Part shown: one piece after another, positions 42,161 to 53,004 of the stretch
How the letters are laid out: each line of letters opens with the position of its first letter
Position numbering within the stretch: the stretch's first letter is position 1
Assembly (NCBI GenBank): GCA_037127315.1
Contig: JBBBDQ010001922.1
Span: 1 to 64,000, forward strand
Direction: 5' to 3'
Length of the DNA: 64,000 bases
Origin: Ascarosepion bandense
Lineage: Eukaryota > Mollusca > Cephalopoda > Sepiida > Sepiidae
Position numbers and translations under genes: made by a program
Notes under the pieces: model-generated
Seen by the model: the letters and a program-made list of their open reading frames with translations, nothing else
The model's database searches: none
What the model was told of the DNA's origin: nothing

Positions 42161-42935
42161 TTGAAGCAAAAGACAATTTCTTTGTGTTCATGTATTGATG
42201 CGTTTTCATGAATTTAGTAGAATCTTGAGATAATTTCTGTATATCAACACAGTCAAAGCAAATGTTTCTGTAAAATCTGGTATGTCTACAAAACAAGCAG
42301 CAAAACTTTGTGTAATTCCATAAATTACTTAACTTTATCCTGGGTGAATTTTCCAAGGATATATTATTGATATCATTTTTGTTAACTTTCAGGAGTCTGA
42401 GCTAAACCTTATGCGTGTACTGATTCCTGGTGAACCCCACTTTTTTCGTGGTCATCACGTCTCTCTCATACATGATAGTGATGTATTCAACGCAGGGTAA
42501 TTTTTTAGTACATCTTTTTTGTGGGTGAGATTGGATCCGCGTCCACTAGGCCGGTAAATATTTTATATTACCTTTCAGTTTATATGAAGTATTATCAACT
42601 ATCTTTATTTTTTAAATTTCGATTTGTAAAGCTTTTTCATAATCTATCTCGACCAAGATCTCTCCTCCTTCATGTTGCAACAAACCAAATATGTTCAGAA
42701 ACCTATGATCAGATCTTAATATTTTGGTGTCGTAGCTAATTTCTACATGTGTACATATGAAGTTGGTAATAAAGGTTTTTTGAAAAATATAACATTTTCT
42801 ATAGGTCCGTAAGGAATTTTATCGGACGAATATTTTTGTTGATGGAATTATTTGTAGGAGGGAGACGGGCTATAAAAACGGGTTATAATTATGCCCCAAT
42901 AACAAACGATGACTTTTTTTTCTCAGCTGTACCTG
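42161..42935. other. Unique sequence, nothing recognised
   Basis: Small frames at 42521-42739 and 42836-43084 carry no known motif; the second runs into the SINE-1 at 42941. Confidence 0.4.
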
Positions 42936-42940
42936 GACAG

Positions 42941-43245
42941 GGCATTGTGGTGCAATGGATATCGACTCGGAACGACAAATCTTGGAGCCAATTTCGAATT
43001 CCAGTTAAATTCCTCGCATTCAATTACGCACAAATACCCTTGGGTAATGTATTAATCCATCTCTTCCCTCCAGTTATGGGTTAAGTAATAAGACAGATTG
43101 GGTTCTATAGCCTTGGATAGCAACCAGCCTACCACAGAAAGCAATGGCAACCTACTGCGGGATAATCTTCTGTACAGTCAGTCATGTCTCTTTGGAGACA
43201 TGATCGTCCAAAGCGTGTATCACGTATGGCAATTAACTGACTGAC
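42941..43245 (+). mobile_element. SINE-1, full-length copy
   Basis: Head GGCATTGTGGTGCAATGGAT (A box), AATTTCGAATTCC (B-box region, 42990). The body is TTACGCACAAATACCCTTGG, TCCAGTTATGGGTTAAGT, CTACCACAGAAAGCAATGG, and the tail is ACATGATCGTCCAAAGCGTG..CACGTATGGCAATTAACTGA. This is the clearest SINE-1 in the window. Confidence 0.85.
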
Positions 43246-43249
43246 TCTC

Positions 43250-44820
43250 CTTGAGACCCTTAAGGAAAGTAATTTATTTCTTTTAACGTTATTTTGGTGA
43301 TGTTATTTATGACAGTTTGGTTCATAAAAACATGAATGGGTACTGAAAATTTCTTCATCCAATTTGCTTCTCAAAATCTGACTTAACAGATCTATTTTAT
43401 GAAGAGTTGCTTTTCTCGCCAAGATTTTCAATCAGCATCTTAAAAATGGCACTTCGTCATATTATCTTCATTACTGCCATATAATGGGACTGACTTGAAC
43501 TGACGAATTCATAAAATTAATGTAAATGTTTTTAATTTGCATCAAAAGATTTTAACAAAGATGAGAATTTTGACAGAATTAAGGGAAAAATATATATTTT
43601 CTGCAAAATTATATTTCAGATATCTGGAACAAAAATTCTAAAGTTTAGACTTAAAGAATAAGCTTAAGAAATTTTAATAGTTTCTTTTCAGTCGTAGACG
43701 GGCAGGTATTTTAAATTTGCCCGTAAATTTTTAAAACATTAAAATATTAACTTTCCAAAACCAATCAAGTGACTGTTGTAGACTATCCGAATAGTTGGGA
43801 TGGAAAACAATTACCATATCGGATGATGGAAATATAAGTCAAATTTGTAATGCTTGATTGACAGTGTTTTATTTAATAAAAACTTATGACTACTGATGTC
43901 ATAGAATAAATAAAAATTTAATATAAATAACGGGTGAAAAATTGAGAATAGAATATAACTTTCTTAACTCCCCAAATGAAAACAACCTCATTGACAGTCA
44001 CTTGCCTCCCACTGATTTTCAATCTTTCTTGCTCACGCTTTTTATTTATTAATTTGACTATTTTCTTTTTTGGTTACAAGAATAACGTCTCGTACGAGCC
44101 GTTATGAAACCGTTATCTGATTGATTGACGGAACGCAAGAGCATAAAAATAACATCATTAAGACGCATTCAAAATTGACTGCCCACATCTTTTGCCGTAA
44201 ATACCATGTAAGACATTGTCGTGGAATAGTTTGCTTGAATACCAAAAACAGGAACTCAAAAAATTGCAATATCAAAAATGAGTAACGAAAATAAAAATTA
44301 ACAATATGAATTTATTAAAAAAAAAGAAAAAGAAAAAAGCATACAACGTATTTTATATGCCGAACAAAAGGTTGTTCTTGCGATGTGAGTGTAGAAAATA
44401 TTTACTGCGTTCCTCTTCGCTACAACCTGGTGTATTTATCAAATATTTTCAAAATCAACACTGATTGTTATTTACCGTCTTCTCTTGGTGTGCATCAAAA
44501 GAAAAGTGAAATACGAAATCGTGTTTGATGCGCTGGAGGCCTTTGATTGGCCAGTTGAACAAAAATAGAAATGTTTTCCATTTTCTCTTTTCCATCTGCT
44601 ATTATTTTATACTGAGTTCGACTTTTTGACTGAACAAAAGTTATGGCGGTAACAGGAACACTGAGTGTAAAAGATGTGCCCATAGTCGAGGTGAATATGA
44701 AGATTGCATAGTTATTTCTTAATATCTTTAAAATAAAATACGTGTTCCAGAAGATGAGCAAAATACTAACACACAGAAAAATCTCAATAGAAAAGAGTGC
44801 TGGACTGCTACGTGATGTCA
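43250..44820. other. Unique AT-rich sequence
   Basis: No gene, RNA or repeat recognised over about 1.5 kb. The 88-residue frame at 44495-44761 has no known motif. Confidence 0.4.
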
Positions 44821-44832
44821 GTTCTTTAATAC

Positions 44833-45262
44833 GTCAGTGAATGCTGGACAATATCATCGAAAATGAGGACAAAACTGGAAGCAGCCGAAATGTTGTTCTA
44901 CAGAAGGATGCTGCGGATATCGTGGACTGAGCATGCAAGCAACGATGAGGTGTTGGAAAGAATGGCAACAAAAAGGAAATTGACACTGAGCATCAAGAAG
45001 AGACAACTGAAGTTCCTGGGACACGCAATGAGGAAGGAGAGCCTGGAGAACCTGAGACTGACTGGTCAGATAGAAGGAAGGAGAGACAGAGGAAGGCAGC
45101 GGATAACATATTTGCAGGGCCTGATCAGGTGGATGACGGAACGGGCGTTGCCAGGAGCCACAGGAGCAAACATACTAAGAGCCACAAAGGGTAGGGAGAC
45201 GTGGAGAACCATGATTGCCTACGTCCTGAAGGGACAGGGCACATAGAAGAAGAAGAAAGAGT
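44833..45262 (+). pseudogene. LINE-B reverse transcriptase C-terminus (127+ aa)
   Basis: An open frame without stops from about 44833 to TAG at 45246: SECWTISSK, LEAAEMLFYRRMLRISW, KRQLKFLGHAMRKESLEN, LTGQIEGRRDRGRQRITY, LIRWM, MIAYVLKGQGT. This is the C-terminal domain downstream of the palm in RTE-like reverse transcriptases. It is the best preserved of the LINE-B ends but 5'-truncated by dead-on-arrival insertion. The AGAAGAAGAAAGA tail is the 3' end. Confidence 0.85.
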
Positions 45263-45404
45263 AGAGATTGTATCATTGTTGTTGATTGGTTGCTGAATTT
45301 GACGATTGAATTTGAAAAACTAAGTTAGAAAATTCAATGGTGAATATTCTATTATTTTAATCCAGAACTAAATATGTCTTATGTAAATAGTTTGTCAGTT
45401 AGCA

Positions 45405-45895
45405 CCATGTCGGCTTCCCTGTGCTTCTTCTGTAAGTTCTTCCGCGGTTTCTGCTCCGATAAACTTAAGTCATTGGTGCCGACTAGGTACGAATTTACAC
45501 GAGATACTAGATTAGCAACTAGGTCCCACCCTTTTACAGTGAAGCAGATAAGATGTAACCGTAATTTCTACTCCAACAGCTTCTTTTCTCGCGCTTTCCG
45601 CCTGTGAAATTCCCTTCCACATGCCTGCTTCCTCGACGGCTACAATCTCCAGGAGTTTAAATGTAAGATCAATAGACACCTCCTGACACACTAACTTGCA
45701 TCTATTCTCTCAAACACTCTCATCATCTAACCAACCCTCATTCTCGGTACCCTTACCCGTCTATCACCCGCCTTCTGACATTTCCTATGCTCAACCATCC
45801 TATTTCCATCACTTCCCCGACCCTATGTAACCCCCTGCGCAATAGTGGCAGTGGAATGCCTTCCTCGGGGTGAAACGATTAAAAAAAAATCCAGA
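45405..45895 (+). pseudogene. LINE-A reverse transcriptase C-terminus and 3' UTR
   Basis: Frame LKSLVPTRYEFTRDTRLA, SHPFTVKQIRCN, NSFFSRAFRL, a stop (TGA for Trp of LWNSLP), then NSLPHACFLDGYNLQEFKC. This matches the end of CR1/L2/Jockey-type reverse transcriptases (RTRxxx..SFFPRTxRLWNSLP..). The 3' untranslated part has CCTATGTAACCCCCTGCGCA and CTCGGGGTGAAACGATT, ending in A8. Confidence 0.85.
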
Positions 45896-46060
45896 AAGCT
45901 GGCTACCTGGATAGATGATTTTCTAAGCGCCGCTTAGATGTAGCACAAGGGCGAAAGTATAGGGCACCCAGTGAGGATCGAACTCATTACTTAGTTGTAA
46001 TAGGCACTAGCAAGACAAGCTTGCTAACCATTACACCAAGCCGAGGTGCCCCTGGCTACC
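45896..46060 (-). mobile_element. SINE-2 copy, full head and body
   Basis: Minus strand: A box CTTGGTGTAATGGTTAGC (46041-46023), B box GAGTTCGATCC (45984-45974), then GGGTGCCCTATACTTTCGCC, CTTGTGCTACATCTAAGCGG and CTTAGAAAATCATCTATCC. It lies directly behind the poly-A of LINE-A. Confidence 0.8.
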
Positions 46061-47354
46061 TGAATAGACGGTGACCTAAGAGCCCACGTCAACATCTCCC
46101 CCTTTGGATGATCGACTGGTGTCTATCGACGAGACCAAACTCGCCGATCAGATCAACCAAGATACGGGATCACCTGACCTTCCGCTAGCTCACCACCTCC
46201 TGTCTAATTTGGGTTCCAGGACGGCATGCCAGTTCCCCATTAATACCAGGCGCAATGAATCCACCAAGAACGGCTTAAACTGATGAAAAAAAAAAAAAAT
46301 TAGACGCTCAATCTGAACGTTGGGTGCTTAAACCACAAAAATCTTAAATGAATTATTGTTCACGGAAATATCAGCCACGATCGGCAACCCAACCATATGG
46401 AACATGGAAATGGTCTACCGTCGCATTCAGCAAGAAAACACGTTTGACCCTTGATGCTGAATAGACGACAAAGTCGCCAAACTAGCATCAAGTTTGCAGT
46501 GTTTCTCCTTGATTGCAGCCACATCCCCATCAAAACCCAAGAAGTCACGAAGCAGGCGAGCAGTATTATTTCAATCACTCCCCCATGCCAACTTAATAGA
46601 CATTTTACGGAGTAACCCTACTTAGTGGGGAATCGGCGGCAAACAGTAACCCGACGAATAGTTCTAGACTATCAGTGCCAAGCTAGGACGTGATCCGTCC
46701 GTCGGTGACAATACTGTCAACGTCCGTGGAAAGACATAGCTTAAAAGCTCTATATAACGAAGAATGAAACAAAACTAAGGCCTTTCCAGAGCAATGATTT
46801 GACGATTTCCGAAGATCTAGTCGCTATTTCTGTTGTTCAGCTCTTCGGAAAGGAATCTGAAAGGAAACCTAAGTCTTTTGTGTCTGCCAATCTCACTACT
46901 GTAATAACCCCAGGAGAATTATTAAGGTTCCTGAGATCATCCGTCAGATTCCGATCGACGGATGTAATCTTAAATAAGAGCCTTAAGTGCGCCTTCCCTC
47001 TGGGAGGAAAATTCCCACTCAAGCTTCTGCTTATCTATCCAGCAGATATCTTCCCCCTTGGTATTTTTTGTGAGTGATGAAATGAGCAAGGAAAAGGAGA
47101 TGTTGGAACCTTAGCGAAAGAAGTGGAGAGGCTCCTAGCCTGACTTGAGCTGGTTTCTTCTTACTCACACGAAACGGGTTAACTGAGATTTGGCTTGTCT
47201 CTTGATTCGTTCCGCCTTACTACGCCTGGCCTTTTTTTTTAATCTTTCTATTAGATTTTTTTTCACTTTCCACGTGGTAGTCATCTATCCTCTCCTTTTT
47301 TTAAAGATGACCGAAGTAGAGGCATTTCTCACCCTTCCACCCACCATAGACACC
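46061..47354 (-). other. Probable decayed non-LTR ORF1 flank
   Basis: GC-richer than the surroundings. Minus-strand fragments such as ARLLRDFLGFDGDVAAIKE (near 46540) and GNFPPRGKAHLRLLF (near 47000) look like old coding sequence in shifting frames. It may continue the ORF1 relic at 47680-48160, interrupted by SINE-2, but I cannot prove it. Confidence 0.3.
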
Positions 47355-47490
47355 TTAACATGGTGTAATGGTTAGAAAGCTTGTCTGGCTAGAATCATTA
47401 TAATTGAGTAGTGAGTTCGATCCTCACTGAGTGTACCATACTTTCGGCCTTGTGCCACATCTAAGCTGAGCTTAGAAAGTCACCACCCTT
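47355..47490 (+). mobile_element. SINE-2 copy
   Basis: A box ACATGGTGTAATGGTTAG, B box GAGTTCGATCC (47412-47422), then TGTACCATACTTTCGGCCTT, GTGCCACATCTAAGCTGAGC and TTAGAAAGTCACC. Confidence 0.8.
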
Positions 47491-47573
47491 CCATCCACCA
47501 TTTATACCAGCGTCTGTTAGCTGCTGGTTTTCCTGTTTTTACCACCTTTTCCCTTGTCGGCTGCTGTTTATCT

Positions 47574-47598
47574 TGGTGGTGGTGGTGGTGGTGGTGGT
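47574..47598 (+). repeat. (GGT)n triplet repeat
   Basis: About eight GGT units; the minus strand would read poly-Thr/Pro-type codons in the ORF1 relic. Confidence 0.9.
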
Positions 47599-47679
47599 CC
47601 GGTTGCCTTTTCTGCCGTACCGCTTAATGCTGGTGTCGTTGTTAGTGTCTGCTGCTCATGGTGGTGTTGTGGGACATAC

Positions 47680-48160
47680 TGCTAGTGAGGAAGAGTTGCC
47701 ACTTTTTGTCGCCTCCTCACAACCTCCTCACAATCGGGAGCCTTGCCAGACTTCATCTCCACCGCTTCTGTTGTAGGTGTTGCTGCTTGAGGTTGTAGTG
47801 CCATGTTCTTGCCGAGGCACGCTTTAGACAGATGTCCCGTGGCAGCACAAGATTGGCAGTGGAATCGACGGCCCTCTTCAATGAGGAACATGTTTTTATC
47901 TCGACAAATCAGTATGATGGGGATGTCCAGAAAATCTTTGTGGGGCATTGTCACCTGAAAAACAGTCACCGGTGACAATGCCCACTTTAGTGATTATTGA
48001 TGAAACATCTTCGAACTGTTCATAATTTACAAAATAAAGGCCCCTAATCGGTCTTCGGTTATATACGTGGGCCACCCCATGCACCGTCACTCTCATATAC
48101 TTCGCCTTGTATCGCACCGCTTTTGCGACTAGAATGTTCTCGGTCAGCTGTTTTACCTCT
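47680..48160 (-). pseudogene. Non-LTR retrotransposon ORF1 relic with CCHC zinc knuckle
   Basis: Two overlapping minus-strand frames join with a frameshift near 47950. The upstream one reads NILLATEEVKQLTENILVAK, YMRVTVHGV, RPIRGLYFVNYEQFEDVSS; the downstream one reads DIPIILICRDKN, then CQSCAATGHLSKAC, a perfect C-x2-C-x4-H-x4-C zinc knuckle. An RNA-binding-like domain followed by a knuckle is the layout of ORF1 (gag-like) proteins of L1/Tx1-like non-LTR elements and of the domesticated ZCCHC3 type. Frameshifts make it a pseudogene. No reverse transcriptase follows. Confidence 0.65.
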
Positions 48161-48239
48161 TCTGTAGCCAGCAGGATGTTCCGTGCGTGATTTCATCTTT
48201 TTTTACTAGTATTTTTAAGCTCTCTAATATTTCCTGCTG

Positions 48240-48977
48240 ACTTCATTTAATTTCTGAGTTTTTACGTTGGTCAGTAAGCAGGTCGTTGTTGTTGATACTC
48301 CCTTAAGAACTTCCGGTATAGTTAGTTTTGGATGTTTTTGGCCCAAGCCGTTTTAAAAGAAAGTGGTTGTTCGGCAGTAGCGATTCTACTATGGTGGTCG
48401 GGGCCCACCGCAGTAAAAATACTTTAAAGTTCGCCCCCAATAATTACAGAATTCGACAAAAGATATAAGATTCAATGTGTAAATTCTAGAATAACAAATA
48501 TAGAAAAATACAACGGAATAGAAAAATGGGGAAGGGAACACGTATAAAACAGAAGCAGTTAATATTAATAAAAATTACCTTACAACAGAAAGAGGTTAAT
48601 CGAAAATAAAAACTACATTTAAGATAGACGGAGATTAAAAAAGCAGAAAATACAAAAAGAAAAGCTTTAAACGAATCAAATGATTTATTAACAGCAATAG
48701 AACTTGCAAAAATTTGATCGTCGTTTCAGACAAATGCAACTAAAATTGTCCTTTTCGGCGTCCCCCTCCCCCCCCCCAACTTCACTTGGAAATTTATAGT
48801 CCAGTCAGGAATAACCTCCACTTCACCAGTAATGCTGGTCAACAACAACAAAAAGAACTGAAATGGTGTCAAGACACCCAATATGTTTTAGCTAATCTGA
48901 GGGTGCTGAATCTGAAAATCACGTGACTTTTTCTTGGTTAACTACCGTTTTTGGGGAGAAAAAAATTTTCATTTGTT

Positions 48978-48980
<3 letters not shown>
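48240..48980. other. Unique sequence, nothing recognised
   Basis: The first part may be the decayed start of ORF1. The rest is A-rich with no known motif. Confidence 0.35.

Positions 48981-48986
<6 letters not shown>

Positions 48987-49039
<53 letters not shown>
48987..49039. repeat. (TA)n microsatellite
   Basis: Pure TA run of about 53 bases. Confidence 0.95.
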
Positions 49040-49041
<2 letters not shown>

Positions 49042-49175
49042 AATTCAGATACTTCAATCCAAGGGAAAAAGCAGGAAGGTAAATTCCAAAAACCCGATCC
49101 TAATTAATATTAAAAATTTTATTTTAATATTAAAAAATGATACAGGAAGAGAGCTCCATGTAATAAAATATTACA

Positions 49176-50004
49176 GAGCAAATATATATTAAAAAAGGAT
49201 TAATTCAAAGATGTTGAATGGCCATTTCGATGTGAAGATCCCCACGGGGGAATAACACATCACCTCAGCAACAGAAAAATCCTTTCAGAAACTGGAGAAA
49301 AATTAGTCTACTTTTCCTTATTTAAATAGATTGCAAAGAAATTTTAAAAAAATAAAGAAAGAAAGAAAGAAAAAGATAAAATAAAATCAAATAAATAAGA
49401 AAAGAAAAAATTAACATCGTCTGGGTTCGCAAAAAAAAGAAAGAGAATTGTAACTAAAAATTAACAGACAGCCGTGTTAAATCGACGTAAGTTTAAGCAA
49501 CACGGAAAAAAGGTGGTAAGAGAGATAAAAGAAGGAAGAGAGGGAAAAAGAAAAGAAAAGAAAGAAAAAAAATTTTTTTAAATATTACAGATGCTAGACA
49601 AATTCAAAAACCTAATTTCCCAAAAACGTTGAAGTATTAGAAAAAGGCCTTTACTTAAAAAGGCATAATTATTTATAAAAGGGAATAAAAAGATATAGGA
49701 TTTAAAATAAAATTATTTTTTAAAAAATTAGGTCATTTGAATTAAACTAAATAAAGACAACACTAGGTAAAAAAAAACAAAGAAAACGTCGATTTAACAC
49801 GGCTGTCTGTTAATTTTTAGTTACAATTCTCTTTTTTTGCGAACCCAGACGATGTCAAATTTTTTCTTTTTTTATTTATTTGATTTTATTTTATCTTTTT
49901 CTTTTTCTTTTCCTTTATTTTTCCTTTTTTTTTTTTTAAATTTCTTTGCAATCTATTGGGATCTTCACATCGAAATGGCCATTCAACATCTTTGAATTAA
50001 TCCT

Positions 50005-50011
<7 letters not shown>
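49176..50011. mobile_element. Large foldback element (~835 bp)
   Basis: TTAAAAAAGGATTAATTCAA..GTTGAATGGCCATTTCG at the left is mirrored at 49958-50011. A second inner pair, ACATCGTCTGGGTTCGC..CGTGTTAAATCGACG (about 49412-49495), is mirrored at 49790-49855. The centre is A-rich. (TA) lies at both outer ends, so a TA duplication is likely. No transposase. End sequences resemble the 35592-35856 element. Confidence 0.8.
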
Positions 50012-50041
<30 letters not shown>

Positions 50042-50204
50042 ATTGACCGATGACAATATTTTTCACAGTAAAATCGATGAACCCTATCAAATCGTATTTA
50101 AACCAACAAATAGACCCTAAGTCTTTGAAAATAACACGGTTGAATATCCTAAAAACGAAAAGTATTTTCATCAATTCATTTAATAAATCAGAAATAAAAT
50201 CAGA

Positions 50205-50470
50205 AAATAAAACTTTCGTTAACATAAAAACTATGGTAAAAAATGTTCTCTTTTTTGATTGTCTATCATGTTCAGTGGTATTTAAGTCCCTTTTGATACT
50301 CCAGCAGTAATCAGCCATCCTTCGTTTCTCCCACCGTCCCTGGTAGCACTTTTCTATTGTTTTGATATCCTGATGGAATAGTTCAAATTGTACATCACTC
50401 ACATCGCATCAATTATCCGGAAATCTATCTAGATGGCTATGTAAAAAGAGTAAGCTTAATACTCATATTA
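50205..50470 (-). pseudogene. Relic of a recurrent invertebrate TE-type protein C-terminus
   Basis: Minus strand: ANMSIKL, a frameshift, FLHSHLDRFPDN, a stop, then CDVSDVQFELFHQDIK, YQGRW, MADYCWSIKRDL and RQSKKRTF. I recall this block (MSxKxHFLHSHLDFFPxN, SDExGERFHQDI, RYQGxW, MxADYCWxxxRD) as the conserved C-terminus of a multicopy protein in arthropods, molluscs and cnidarians, probably transposon-borne, of unknown function. Here it is broken by one frameshift and one stop and truncated upstream. The recall is from memory and not checked. Confidence 0.6.
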
Positions 50471-50945
50471 GCGTACTAAGAAAGCATATTAGTTTAATTT
50501 GAATTTTGGCGATAAATTAGAAAAATTCGATATTTCTTTTTTAACATATTTTAATAAAAAACACTTTTCTTATAAAAAATAGTTTATTTCAGGGGACTTA
50601 CATAAATTGCTCGGCCTACTTGAAAATTGATGGATTTTTACGACTTTTCAATGTTGCGATCAGCGAAGATCGTAAATTGGAAAAAAATGATAAATTTCAG
50701 TACAACAAAAACGGTAGCTAACCATAAAAATCTAAGGTTATTTTCAGAATTAACCATCAAATTAGCTAAAAAATGTGCTTTGTTTCTTAGTACCAAAAAT
50801 CGTGTTGACAAATGTAATCTACGCTCTTCCATTTAAAACAAAAGAAAACTAGGTAACGGTTTTGATCTGATAAAGAATATATCGACGCGCTCGTCTTGAG
50901 GTGGTAAGTAATGCTCTTTATTTCTATCATTGGATATTTTTACTT
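50471..50945. other. AT-rich sequence, nothing certain
   Basis: It may hold more of the decayed protein relic, but no motif is readable. Open frames on both strands at 50627-50836 are not recognised. Confidence 0.35.
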
Positions 50946-50948
50946 TTT

Positions 50949-51420
50949 TTTTATAATCGTGTGGCCCCAAGCAAGGCATTTTACTGCCACTGATGTGCAA
51001 GGGGTTACATAGGAGGAATGTTATGAGAAAGAGTGACAGGTTACAGAGAGTGTCAGGAAGAGAGTATGAGAAGGAAGAGAATAGTGATGAGTGGTGTGGA
51101 CAGAGAAAAAAGCATATGAGAGAGAGGGGATGCAGGTTAGTGAAATAGGCGATGACTATTGACTTTACATTTAAATTCTTGAAGAGTGTAGCTGTCGGGA
51201 AAGCAAGTAAACGGAAGGGAATTCCACAGGCACGAAGTGCGAGAAAAGAAGCTGATGGAGTAGAATTTGCGTTTACAATTTATCGGTTTCACAGTAAAAG
51301 AGTGAGACCTAGTTGCTAATCTTGTGGCTTCAGCAAATTCATGTATGGGGGGGGGACCAGTAAGCTAAGTTCATCTGAGCAGAAGCCATGAAAGTATTTG
51401 TAGAAGAGAGCCTCACTAGT
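50949..51420 (-). mobile_element. LINE-A 3' end
   Basis: TGGCCCCAAGCAAGGCATTT terminal block, GGGAATTCCACAGGCACGAA (NSLP region) and AAGCTAAGTTCATCTGAGCA upstream coding remnant. Reads on the minus strand. Confidence 0.8.
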
Positions 51421-51555
51421 ACTCTCTTCTCTCTCCTACTCTCTTCCTGACACCCCCTGCAACCTCTCACTCCTCAACATTCATTCCTCCTATGTAACCT
51501 CCTGCACAACAGTGGTAGTAAAATGCCTTGCTTGGGGTGACACGATTAAAAAAAA
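51421..51555 (+). mobile_element. LINE-A 3' end, opposite orientation
   Basis: CTCTCTCCTACTCTCTTCCT..ATGTAACCTCCTGCACAACA and GCTTGGGGTGACACGATT with an A-rich end, plus strand. It splits the minus-strand LINE-A copy in two, so it is either an insertion or an inversion. Confidence 0.75.
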
Positions 51556-51975
51556 AAGAAAAAAAAGACACAGGGAAGCCACATTGCGCCGGTGAGAAAG
51601 TGACTGTATCCTAGCTGTCAAGTCGGGATCTATTACATTACAGATTCTCCGTTGGATTTTGACAAGGACACCTAGGTGGATAGCAGGAGCACTCGACCAG
51701 ATATGGCACCAGTATTCAATGCACGGGCGAATGCCAAGTCGGGATCTATCACATTACAGATTCTCCGTTGAATTTTGTCAAGGACCCCTGTGGGGATAGC
51801 AGGAGCACCCGACCAGATATGGAAGCAGTATTCAATGCACGGGCGAATGCCAAGTCGGGATCTATCACATTACAGATTCTCCGTTGAATTTTGTCAAGGA
51901 CCCCTGAGGGGATAGCAGGAGCACTCGACCAGATATGGCAGCAGTATTCAATGCACGGGCGGATGGTAAGAGAAG
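51556..51975 (-). mobile_element. LINE-A reverse transcriptase segment, 116-bp unit in triplicate
   Basis: GGGATCTATYACATTACAGA starts at 51625, 51741 and 51857, period 116. Read on the minus strand, each unit encodes an EYC..IWSG-type block (ATTGAATACTGCTGCCATAT) typical of the reverse transcriptase connection in CR1/L2/Jockey-like elements, so a conserved protein segment is amplified. 116 is not a multiple of three, so the frame is lost. Confidence 0.8.
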
Positions 51976-51989
51976 GATGAATGTGACCC

Positions 51990-52047
51990 TAAAATGAGGG
52001 ATTAGTTTTTATATTGATGTAGAATTGATCCCCCACTTTATATCCAC
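51990..52047. repeat. GATCAGTTT-type hairpin element
   Basis: GAGGGATTAGTTTTTATATT pairs imperfectly with AATTGATCCCCCACTTTAT. Same family as 32726 and 52926. Confidence 0.6.
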
Positions 52048-52079
52048 ATTATAATAGTATAGAATTTTTTTTTATAATC

Positions 52080-52320
52080 ATATCGCCCTAAGCTAAGTTC
52101 ATCTGAGCAGAAGCCATGAAAGTATTTGTAGAAGAGACACAGGGAAGCCACATTGCGCCGGTGAAATAGTGATTGTATCAGACCTGCCAAGTTGGGATCG
52201 ATCACATTAGAGACTCTCCGTTGGGTTTGGTCAAGGACCCCCTAGGTGGATAGCAGGATAACCCGACCAGATATGGCAGCAGTATTCAATGCACGAGCGG
52301 ATGTTCTCGTGTGCTGTCCA
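52080..52320 (-). mobile_element. LINE-A reverse transcriptase segment
   Basis: The minus strand encodes CIEYCCHIWSGYPAI (52298-52252 region) and the following part down to TTCATGGCTTCTGCTCAGAT. It is a single-copy version of the unit triplicated at 51625-51970. Confidence 0.75.
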
Positions 52321-52639
52321 TCAACCTCAAGTTTCCTCAAATACAATTTAACTCGTCCACCTTTTCCTCGTTTTCAACGGTTTCGTTCTGGTAACTCAAA
52401 GATCAAGAACATTATCGGTATTTCTTTTTAATGTTGTATGTAATACGTCTTTCGCGGTAAGGAATTTCATTATGGCGATAAAAACAAAATTCTTATTGCT
52501 GCCGGCCATGTCAAATATTTCAAACAAAAAAATACCAGTTAACCAGTTTCATTCCTCCCTCATTATAGTGTTGCTTAATCCTAACATCTAATCGCGCCTA
52601 CAAAAATAATTAATAATTTTTTTTCGTCGCGTGATGTCA

Positions 52640-52885
52640 GTTGAATTCATTGCATTCACTTACGCGCAAATACCCTTTGGGAAAGGTATTAATCCGTCTA
52701 TTCCTTCCAGTTATGGGTTAAATAACAGGACAGATTGGGTTCTATAGCCTTGGTTGGCAACCAGTCTACCGCAGAAAGCAATGGCAAACTACTGCGGGAT
52801 AATCTTCTGCCCAATTAGTCATGTCTCTTTTGAGACATGATCGCCCAAAGCGTGTATCACGTATGGCAATTAACTGACTGAATAT
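52640..52885 (+). mobile_element. SINE-1 body (part of composite)
   Basis: TTGAATTCATTGCATTCACT..TCTACCGCAGAAAGCAATGG..TATCACGTATGGCAATTAAC. The tRNA-like head is truncated at its B-box side. Confidence 0.75.
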
Positions 52886-52925
52886 AATAGTTGGAAATAT
52901 GATTAAGGCTTCTATTGGGCATAAA

Positions 52926-52974
52926 GTGGGGGATCAGTTTTCTATTGTTATGAAGTAATAAACTGATCCCCCAC
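52926..52974. repeat. GATCAGTTT hairpin, perfect 15-bp stem
   Basis: GTGGGGGATCAGTTT (52926-52940) and AAACTGATCCCCCAC (52960-52974) pair perfectly around a 19-base loop. Confidence 0.8.
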
Positions 52975-53004
52975 TAATTATAATTAATGTAATAATGTAA
53001 TATA

